The notes beneath the pieces are model-generated. The model searched no databases. It saw nothing but the letters and a program-made list of their open reading frames with translations, and was not told where the DNA came from. Made by a program: the position numbers and the translations under genes. Source: Stromatinia cepivora (taxonomy: Eukaryota > Ascomycota > Leotiomycetes > Helotiales > Sclerotiniaceae). Taken from it: DNA of 64,000 nucleotides. Shown piece after piece: positions 56,115-64,000 of the stretch. Numbering within the stretch: the stretch's first letter is position 1; each line of letters opens with the position of its first letter. The stretch covers positions 248,001 to 312,000 of the forward strand of contig RCTD01000008.1 of assembly GCA_014898415.1 (NCBI GenBank), given 5' to 3'.

Positions 56115-59100
56115 TCAAATAACATTTTTAGAGTCTGCACTCCTTGACTCTAAAACTTCATCAACTCCATTTCTCAATTCTCTGGGTCCACTGATAGTGG
56201 CTCGCAACTTTGCATTTCTTTGCTCTCTTCTCCTTTCACTGAGTTTTTTCCCTAGTCCTCTCAAACCCACATATTCAATTCTCAAACCTAGTCCAGGAAT
56301 TGTGTGAATGCGACCTCCATTTCCCTCTTTGAACCCATGTCCAAATTCTCCAGGTCTTGCCTCACGAAGAATTCTTTGATCTGCCTCTCGCCTCAATGTA
56401 TTATTGCTTCTCTGTTTCACAACTCTCAAAGCATTGCCACTAGGAGACCTTCGCATGGTCTTTCGATCCAGCGGAGCTTGATCATACTCATCGTTACCGT
56501 AAGATAATGGAAGAATCGCAAATGTGCGCTTTAATTTCCCACTTAGGCCACGCTTTGGAATTAAACGCCTATTTCCAGGGCGATGATACTCGGGAAAGTA
56601 GTCTTCCTCGTCATTATCTGAGTCGTTATCGTTGTCTTCTAGATCATCCCAGAAGTTTGCTGGCCTCCAGAATGGGTGCAACTTACTATCATCAGCAGGT
56701 TGATCAAGGACTGATGGATAGTGTGTAGAAGGATTTGCCTCTGGCTTCGATGTTTGAGTTGAACTATCTTTGCGACGACCGCTTAGTGAAAATTTACGTT
56801 TTAACAAACCTGCATCTGCTATTATAGCTTCCGAATAACGATGATTGCCGAAAGCACGGCGAAGAGAGAAGTTGCGTTTGAGTCTGTCTGACGATGAAGG
56901 TCGATCATCATAATCTTCGTCCAATCGGGTATCAAAGTCAAAGCCTAGTTGACGTTCTTCTTCTGCTCCTGGTGACATATCAGATGGAGTTGGAGGGATG
57001 AACTTGATCGCAGGAGGTCCAGGTGGAGCACGAGGATTTCGCAACGGCGAATCGACTCCATCCATGGTATGTGGATTCTGAGGAGGAGTTACAGGACCAT
57101 CAGCAGTCTCACCATTGACCTCAATAGTTGGTTGTGTAATCAATCGTCTCAATGTAGGAGGCGATGGCTCGCTTTCTCGATGTATGACTGTCCATGACTT
57201 ATTTTGATGTGGAACCATTGATACTGCCATAGCCTGGGAAATTTCAGCGGTTGTTGCTGTGGTTCCTGCTGTTTCACATGATGCTTGTGAAAATGGTGTA
57301 GCTTGCGCAGACCGTCTGACATGAGAATGTCGTTCGTCTTGATGGTCAATACTCAATCGATTATGATCTATGCTTGAACGAGTATTTTGTGGCTCAATCT
57401 CGTATTCGGAAGTGACTGGTCTTGACGTTTCGACTGGCTCTGACTTCAAGGACTGCTTTTCCTGAAGCATATTATGAGCTTTGAGACTCTCCGCGGCTAG
57501 TGAACCTGCTCTTGAAGTATTACGACTCGTTGGAGCGGAAAGTGAAGATCTTCGGGTTGGAATACTTGGAGGATAATCGATAGTATGTACAGAATTGCTT
57601 GACCCTGCCGAATCTGACATTGTGCGTTTCTTGGTAGGAGGAATGATATCGAAGTAACCAGGCTCATTCGTTTTTGAGGATTGTGATAATGGAGCTGATT
57701 GGAAGGAATTACTCCTCTTAGTCTTTCGGCTACTTGTTGAACGCAGAGATGGAGGTCCAGAAGACTTTGCAGATGACACACGATCTGGAATTACCACTAC
57801 AGGCACTCCACCCTCGCGTATAATCTTCCGGCGCGATTTATGACTTGAAGCGATGCTCGGGGTAGTATTTGATGCCAAGCTTTCGTTATGTTTTTCAGGG
57901 ATTCGTTCGGCTCTATGCACTAAACGATGATGTTGTTCACTTGACTTCTCTGATGGTGGTGCGGAGCTTACAGTAGACTCGTTTGAGTTGAAATCTCTCA
58001 GACCAATTTGCTTTTTGGTATGGCGAAGGGTTCTTATTCGCGAGGGCGGTGCGTCGACGACAAAAGCTTCAACGACTGTAGAAGTTGTTGAACGACCGGA
58101 CATCGTAGAAAATCGTCTTGTGTCTGACATTGTTGGAGAATCGATAGTGTCTTTCCGTACTCTAGGCCATGTACCACTCTTCAAGGTCGGTTCTACGCTG
58201 TCTTTGTGCAATCGATGATGTTCAAAGTTCTCTTGCAAAGGCAATCCTCGAACCACATTTGTCACTTCTGTCGGTGAAATTGCGTTGTCTTCCACCGCTT
58301 CGACGTTTGTCCTTTCCTCGTCAAAGCCCATGTCCATATCACGGCGTTTTCGAACTGTTACATTCCTCATGAGATTATCATCCCATTCCCGTTCCACCTC
58401 GCTTACATCTCCCGTAGAGATTCCCCATTCTCCATCAAAAGCGCCAAATTCCTGTTGTGACAATTCCTTTTTTGCCTTTGGTGTGGCAGAGCCCTCATTA
58501 TCAGATTCTAGACCCAAGCCCAACCCGATATCTTTGCGCGGAATTTGACCCATTTCTGCCCCAGATGGTTTCGCAGATGGTATTCGTGGTCTAACTGTTG
58601 AAGTTTCATCCTCAGATGCCTCGGATGAGGAATATAAAGTTTCTCGAGCTGTCCGGAAAGAATCCGTTCGCGAAGAAGGATATCGAGAGTTTGCTGGACG
58701 AAATGCCAATGGTGGTGGCATTGCGCGTGGAGGTGTAACATCAGGAGTAGGTGGACTTTGCTGAACTGTTGGTGTACTTGGTTTTGATTCTACAACGGAA
58801 TCCTTTTCAGACGCGATTTCAACATTTGGCGCGGGAACTACGAAGACACTGCTGGTGCCAGATGATTGTCCCGAGTGTGCTGGTGGAGTTGGAGGAAGTA
58901 GAGGAGCGCGAATCCTCTTTGAGGTATGCTTTAACATGCGTGGATTCGAGCTATCGGAATTAGGTCCTGACGTTGCTCCTGCTTCTGCATCTGTATCGCG
59001 AGATTTGAAAGTTTGAGATTGAGAATATGTATCGGTAAGGCGACCTTCCCTGGGATGAGGTAGTATCTTATGCCTTTTCAATAATGTTGATCCAACACTC

Positions 59101-59183
59101 TGAGCACCATTAGGAGCTTCAAAAGAGCTCCCCAGCTCACGGGATGGCATCCTGAGCCAGTTCGTCGTCTGTGTTATGAGCAT
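56115..59183 (-). CDS. Large intrinsically disordered conserved-type fungal protein
   Basis: A single uninterrupted exon of 1022 codons from the ATG at 59183. The protein is Ser/Pro/Thr-rich and mostly disordered, with many basic-Ser sites of the RRxS/RKxS kind (TRRSSLSAP, LKRNFSLRRAFG, LKRKFSLSGRR) that kinases such as PKA could use. The C-terminal 180 residues look folded or conserved: LHPFWRPANFWDDLE, a run of Asp/Asn, GLSGKLKRTFAILPL, and a helical, basic LGKKLSERRREQRNAK. No catalytic motif or membrane segment. I do not recognise a named family. Its long undamaged frame contrasts with the decayed genes nearby. Confidence 0.85.
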   Translation of the reverse strand: MLITQTTNWLRMPSRELGSSFEAPNGAQSVGSTLLKRHKILPHPREGRLTDTYSQSQTFKSRDTDAEAGATSGPNSDSSNPRMLKHTSKRIRAPLLPPTPPAHSGQSSGTSSVFVVPAPNVEIASEKDSVVESKPSTPTVQQSPPTPDVTPPRAMPPPLAFRPANSRYPSSRTDSFRTARETLYSSSEASEDETSTVRPRIPSAKPSGAEMGQIPRKDIGLGLGLESDNEGSATPKAKKELSQQEFGAFDGEWGISTGDVSEVEREWDDNLMRNVTVRKRRDMDMGFDEERTNVEAVEDNAISPTEVTNVVRGLPLQENFEHHRLHKDSVEPTLKSGTWPRVRKDTIDSPTMSDTRRFSTMSGRSTTSTVVEAFVVDAPPSRIRTLRHTKKQIGLRDFNSNESTVSSAPPSEKSSEQHHRLVHRAERIPEKHNESLASNTTPSIASSHKSRRKIIREGGVPVVVIPDRVSSAKSSGPPSLRSTSSRKTKRSNSFQSAPLSQSSKTNEPGYFDIIPPTKKRTMSDSAGSSNSVHTIDYPPSIPTRRSSLSAPTSRNTSRAGSLAAESLKAHNMLQEKQSLKSEPVETSRPVTSEYEIEPQNTRSSIDHNRLSIDHQDERHSHVRRSAQATPFSQASCETAGTTATTAEISQAMAVSMVPHQNKSWTVIHRESEPSPPTLRRLITQPTIEVNGETADGPVTPPQNPHTMDGVDSPLRNPRAPPGPPAIKFIPPTPSDMSPGAEEERQLGFDFDTRLDEDYDDRPSSSDRLKRNFSLRRAFGNHRYSEAIIADAGLLKRKFSLSGRRKDSSTQTSKPEANPSTHYPSVLDQPADDSKLHPFWRPANFWDDLEDNDNDSDNDEEDYFPEYHRPGNRRLIPKRGLSGKLKRTFAILPLSYGNDEYDQAPLDRKTMRRSPSGNALRVVKQRSNNTLRREADQRILREARPGEFGHGFKEGNGGRIHTIPGLGLRIEYVGLRGLGKKLSERRREQRNAKLRATISGPRELRNGVDEVLESRSADSKNVI

Positions 59184-60450
59184 AAAGTAGAATAAAAATG
59201 GGGCTCTTTGAAAATGAGATAAATCCGGGGAAATCCTTTAAAGTTTTCGAGTGTTTTGAATTTCAGCAGATCATTATTCTCACAGCGAAAAAGGTGGGTA
59301 ATTTGCATGAAGCAGGTAGTCCTCGTGGTATCGGCTTCGTGCAGTATCGCAAGTTGGCAGAAGGTAGAAGGCAGAAGGCAGAAATAGGCTGGGTAACGAG
59401 GGTTGTTAATGTTGGTGGTTGAATAATTGTGGTACAGCTTGGGTATGCGAAAAGGCGAAAATAGAGATGAAAGGAAATTCGTAAAATTCGTGTTGATTCG
59501 GTCTCGACTGAAGATGATCGAGATGTGTAGATTTTTATTGGACATTCATATAACAGTCTGAGGAGTTTTGAATCAGTATAAATTGCAGGTTACAGGTCGC
59601 AGGTCGCTGGTTATGTGTTGCAGGTCGTGCTCCACGAAGCCCTTTCTGATGGGACAGGACTAAGAATCGACAGGACGTAGCGAAAAAGAAATGGAGCGGA
59701 ATATCGGATTAGCTGAGAGGGAATCAGAGTGGTAAGCCTTCGGTCAATGACAGATGGCTAATGCGATGTGCCTAAGAAGAATTAAAAGAAGGAGGGAGGT
59801 CAACGTTGTTCAGTTCTGAGTGGACATTTTGAAGTTTGTGAAATGGAATGGGGAATTATTATTCGTTTTCGTTATAATTTATGTCGCGAATCCTCATATA
59901 ATATAATAACAAGTGCTAGCACTTTCATTGGTTGACAAGGTGATGGATTCTAAGTGCCGAGTTCCTAATAGGTTCTTGATATCAAGGCGAACGGGAAAAG
60001 AAGTGACTAATAAATTCAGTACAGGTGTACATTAACAGTATAATATAAACCTTGCCTTGCCTTGCCTTTTTACCTCTTATTTTTACATCATTCATTTCAA
60101 TCATCGAATCGAGTTTTGAACACCATTTTTATTTATTCTAGACAAATGCATCTCGTGTCATTCACTCGTAAGGTGTAACCAACGGACAATCATAAATTGA
60201 CGAATAAAATCTTCAAAGATCCATCTCGCATATCAATGCAAAGGATTTCAGATTATGTGATAGGAAGGAAATTTCATGGCGGAACAAGCTTTTGCTTGCA
60301 ATGCCCTTTTTCTTAATTTCCTACTGGACCGACTGGGTTAATATTGCATTGCATTCATTCATCATGTCTTTCTGCATAAAAGCGTCACGCTCCATCATAT
60401 TCGGAGCAGGAGAAAAAGGAAATTAAGATGGCTGGTACCAAAATTGAGTT
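59184..60450. other. Intergenic, upstream of the 1022-residue gene
   Basis: Contains a CAGGTCG-type short repeat at about 59587-59630 and a CTTGC doublet near 60055. No gene seen. Confidence 0.5.
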
Positions 60451-60636
60451 TCATTGAGATCTGAAATTACTTAGTACTTGGTATTTTCCTTGAACCAATT
60501 GTAAACCCAACAGTAACTGCTCGTAGTCCATTCGTTGAATCCTTCCAAGCCCGCTTTCTAAGAAGGTTTCATCATTTTCTTCAGATGAACCACCACACAC
60601 ACTTAAGCCGGGTTCACCATAAATCGCCAAGACCAT
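60451..60636 (-). CDS. Possible 61-residue protein
   Basis: An ATG-led frame with fair amino-acid character (EENDETFLESGLGRIQRMD, YEQLLLGLQLVQGKY). There is no splice partner, signal peptide or known motif; it could be an exon of a larger gene or chance. Confidence 0.25.
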   Translation of the reverse strand: MVLAIYGEPGLSVCGGSSEENDETFLESGLGRIQRMDYEQLLLGLQLVQGKYQVLSNFRSQ

Positions 60637-61002
60637 AAATTATATCTTCTTCTTCTTCTTTTTCTTGTTTATAAGGCATTTAATATACCTACTACAATTC
60701 CGGATGAAGAAACCGTCGTTTTCGTATCTGATTGGTCAGGGTGTTCCATTGTCGAGCTGGACTTGACAGTTTGACGGGTGCCATTGAGGGACAGGAAACC
60801 CTGCAAAAAAAAAGCTCCCGAAATGGTTTTGGACTTTTCCAAAATGCAATGCTAGCCAAGGCCAGAGACCGGCCCAGAAGACAGAGACTCAGCCCCACAA
60901 GCGTACCCGAGTGTATCCACGTGTTTTAGCCCAGCTCATACGTCACTTGGGGCTCTGCTTTTCTTTCGGCGCCGCTTTTGATGAATTATCAGTGCTGCTG
61001 TA

Positions 61003-61100
61003 TATATATCTGGTGTATCTGGTATATCTAGTATATCTAGTATATCTAGTATATCTAGTACTAGTATATCTGGTATATCTAGTATATCTGGTATTTTTAA
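61003..61100. repeat. Minisatellite of TATATCTAG/TATATCTGG units
   Basis: About ten 9-bp units, with one ACTAG interruption. A frame encoding repeated YLVYLVYLV across it is an artefact. The remaining spacer 60637-61982 shows no gene; a CTT tract lies at about 60648-60665. Confidence 0.85.
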
Positions 61101-61982
61101 TAAGTGCGGGCAGTTTCCTACATGTTTCTATGATTGAATATATTTAATATCAATCCTACACATAAAATCAATCGGAGCATACATGTGCTTTTTCAAACTC
61201 TAATCGATGTTTCATGTTTCAAGGAAACGGACTCCTCAGGATTGATTTCCCCAGGCTGATTCATCGATTCTCTCAATATCTGTTGTATCACACTCAATCA
61301 TTCTTATTGGTCACTCCTTTACCCCAGCTTAGTTGCTGCTTTTCCGCACCTCCTTACCCCTCCTTTTGATAACGCTCCAAGTTTCTTATCAAAAAATCCA
61401 TGATATCAGTATCGATTACCTCACCACAACCATCGCATAGAATGCATGCATTTATTTACCATTGATCTCAAATAATCTGATCTTCATGATTGCGTGCAAC
61501 CCTCAAAATCGAAGACTCTTTATCCAATGGGACAGCACTTTCTTCTATTATTTTCCGCATCGTAAATTCTTACGGACTTCCTATCACAGTTACACCAAGC
61601 TGGTTATCTTTGCATCATGCAGTCTGCCATGGTAGCAAGTCCAACTCTTCTGATTCCCATATTTTTCATCCAACCATCATTGCATCTCGATGAAGTGCCA
61701 GTTTACCTAAAAAGAATTACGAATCAGCAATAGTGTTATTATTCACAATTGCTATCATGTATGTTGCCGGCCAGATAACCATTATGTCAACATTCCCCTA
61801 TCATTTCTTGACAGGATAAGACCATACCCAGAAGTCAGGCCAATTGGCCTATTATATTGAATGTCTCGATCTACAATGCATTGAAGCCGTGCCAGCACAG
61901 GGCAACCATAAAAGGTGATGGCAGCATCTTTGAAATGCCCATTTTCTGCTTCCTCATTTTCAATTGTTCACTTCTATCTTTC

Positions 61983-63487
61983 ATGATGTTTGCCCATATC
62001 ATTACCCTCGCCGCACTTTATGCAAGTGCACTCGCGCACGGCGAGCACGAAGATCAAATTCCAATTGCTGGACCACACAAATCATTGTGGTATAACACTT
62101 TACCAGGAGATGGTGGAACTCAAGTATGTTCATCGGAGAGTAGTCTAGAAAACCAACTGAAAATAATCAGGCCAACTCGGTGTTCTCGGGCATCTCAACG
62201 TTTGGTAGATTACCATATTCTCCATGCTTAGCAACAGATGATGTGAAATATGACATTGCATTCATCGGTATGTCGTCTTGCCACTTGTGATCCTTCAGTT
62301 TCTGGTGAATAAAATGTGAATTGATCTTTTTTCAGGGGCTCCATTTGACACTGGAACTTCGTATAGACCAGGAGCTCGATTTGGGCCTTCTGGAATTCGA
62401 CAGGGCTCAAGACGTCTCAATCTCTAGTACGTTTTTTTTTCCCTACAACTACCAGCTCACCATCGCTCCATATACATTCACTCACACGTTGTCTGAAATT
62501 AGCGGAGGATACAATGTTCCACTAGCCACAAACCCTTTCGATAGTTGGGCAACAGTAATCGACTGTGGGGATATCCCGGTCACATCGTATGTTCACTTGT
62601 TCACATCAACCATATATATGGTGCTAAAACAACTTTCATCTCAGCTATGACAACTCCTGGGCCCTCCATCAAATTGAAGAAGGTCACAACTCAATCCTCT
62701 CCCGCGCGCCTGCGACCGACTCTAAGAAGCTCGGACCCGCCAAAAATGGTAAAACCCTTCCTAGGGTCATCACACTAGGTGGAGATCACACAATTACTCT
62801 TCCTCTCCTCCGCTCCATCAACCGTGCATATGGTCCCATCTCTGTCGTCCACTTCGACTCCCATCTCGATACTTGGAAACCAAAAGTATTTGGTGGAAGT
62901 CCATCGAAAGTTGCTTCCATTAATCATGGAACTTATTTCTATCATGCTGCTCAAGAGGGTTTGCTCGCGAACGATACAAATATCCATGCTGGTATTAGGA
63001 CTACTTTGAGTGGTCCTAGCGATTATGAAAATGATGGCTACTGCGGATTTGAGATTGTAGAAGCAAGAGAAATCGATACAATTGGTATGGATGGTATCAT
63101 TAAGAAAATCCGAGATCGTGTCGGACTCGAGAAACCCGTTTACTTATCAATCGATATCGATACTTTAGATCCAGCCTGTAAGTCTATTTTGCACCCTTGT
63201 CTCTCATCCCACAAAGCACTAATTCCCAAAAAGTCGCCCCCGCAACCGGTACCCCTGAAACAGGCGGGTGGTCTACAAGAGAGCTTAGAACTATTTTAAG
63301 GGGATTGGAAGGTATTAATTTGATAGCGGCGGATATTGTGGAGGTAGCCCCTGCGTATGATACGAATGCTGAACATACTACCATGGCGGCCGCGGATGCA
63401 CTCTATGAAGTACTTAGTCTGATGGTTAAGAAAGGGCCACTGAGTTTGATGATGGAGGGGAAGATGGAGAGCAAGGTGGAGATTTAG
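61983..63487 (+). CDS. Agmatinase/arginase-family ureohydrolase with signal peptide
   Basis: Six exons, 61983-62123, 62171-62267, 62336-62426, 62503-62586, 62645-63177 and 63234-63487, all join in phase and give 399 residues. Mn ligands are present: His186 in LGGDHT, Asp209/His211/Asp213 in FDSHLD, and Asp308/Asp310 in [11 protein letters not shown], followed by [11 protein letters not shown]. The family releases urea from guanidino compounds such as agmatine. The N-terminus [20 protein letters not shown] is a convincing signal peptide, so the enzyme is probably secreted or vacuolar, unlike bacterial agmatinases. The substrate may be another guanidino compound. All boundaries use GTANGT-like donors; the last acceptor is AAAAAG. 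It looks intact. Confidence 0.93.
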
Positions 63488-64000
63488 GAGAGAGGAGTTT
63501 CGAGGCATTTTGAGGGTGGTCGGGTTATTGTTGTGGAGTGAGTTTGTTGGTTTGCGGGGAGTTATTATGAGATGTAGCGTAGCAGATTGTTGCGGTTTGG
63601 AATATAATGGGAAATTTCAAATTATCAGAACGACGAAGTATTGGGAACACAGGCGGGAGCTCTGTCTTTGTGACATTCTGCTTAAATTGATGTTGAATTA
63701 TTTCTGATGATTTATCTTATTTTCCAAATAAGAGGAAAAGTTCCATAAACACTCGATAGATTACACACAGTTGATGCCCATCATTAATTAGCGTTAGCAT
63801 CATTATTGCAGGGGAGGAACGATAATCCTGCACAACTCTATTTCATTTTAGCATTAGCGAACTGTACGTTATACTTGTTTAAAAATCTTTGTTTCTGTCC
63901 GATACCATGTTGTCTCTAAAGGTATTTATGCCTTCTGAATTCATAGGGCTCTGAGTCGTGGATATTATCTATTCACTAGTACTACTAGAATTTCGTATGT
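63488..64000. other. 3' region of the ureohydrolase gene and spacer
   Basis: No gene seen up to the window end. Confidence 0.5.

Noticed and set aside
60911..61147. 78-codon frame with repeated YLVYLV
   Set aside because: Translation of a 9-bp minisatellite, without coding support on either side.
1..64000. tRNA, rRNA or known riboswitch
   Set aside because: I scanned by eye for cloverleaf T-loop sequences (GGTTCGANTCC-like) and rRNA segments and found none with a matching acceptor stem; a covariance search would be needed to be certain.

Overview
The window is nuclear DNA of a filamentous ascomycete (Pezizomycotina). Genes are intron-rich, with typical 45-80 nt introns bounded by GTANGT and YAG. 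Recognisable families include WSC-domain glyoxal oxidase, phytanoyl-CoA dioxygenase, LovD-like hydrolase, srpA-like catalase, an ankyrin/CorA-like protein and UPF0390. A Helotiales/Sclerotiniaceae-like plant-associated fungus fits best, but this is inference and no ribosomal marker is present. Open reading frames were joined into spliced models by hand; exon limits are in each entry.

Layout. 1-14.8 kb: small, mostly unrecognised genes, several short-period repeats (165 bp, 62/60 bp, 9 bp), a truncated kinase-like gene and a decayed transcription-factor-like gene that converges on its neighbour with two bases between stop codons. 14.8-22.7 kb: a decay zone with a continuous 429-codon exon carrying five in-frame stops, an array of GLQ repeats with one CAG-to-TAG unit, an inverted repeat, an intact beta-lactamase-fold hydrolase and remnants including a carboxylesterase. 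22.9-33.7 kb: an intact 12-exon secreted WSC x5 glyoxal oxidase, a Ser/Thr-rich broken gene and a wrecked galactose oxidase. 34-44 kb: srpA-like catalase, cupin, small ORFs, phytanoyl-CoA dioxygenase, a Fe(II)/2OG oxygenase and an unrecognised basic protein. 44-54 kb: AT-rich mobile-element country with a TIR element holding a nested solo LTR, a frame-disrupted ankyrin/CorA gene, a second short TIR element inside a Gly/Gln-rich gene, and a 1.68-kb LTR element with 150-bp LTRs and ATAAG target duplications. 54-64 kb: conserved housekeeping-like content, namely a UPF0390 protein, a 1022-residue disordered protein and a 6-exon agmatinase-family enzyme with an apparent signal peptide.

Main theme. 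Many broken genes are interrupted by in-frame TAA, TAG or TGA inside otherwise open frames. The LTR pair and the tandem repeats differ almost wholly by transitions. Together this suggests RIP-like C-to-T decay around repeats, although the ancestral base is directly visible only in the GLQ array. A second class of damage, single-base shifts in or near A-runs, could be real or assembly error. No biosynthetic cluster, CRISPR, tRNA or rRNA was found.
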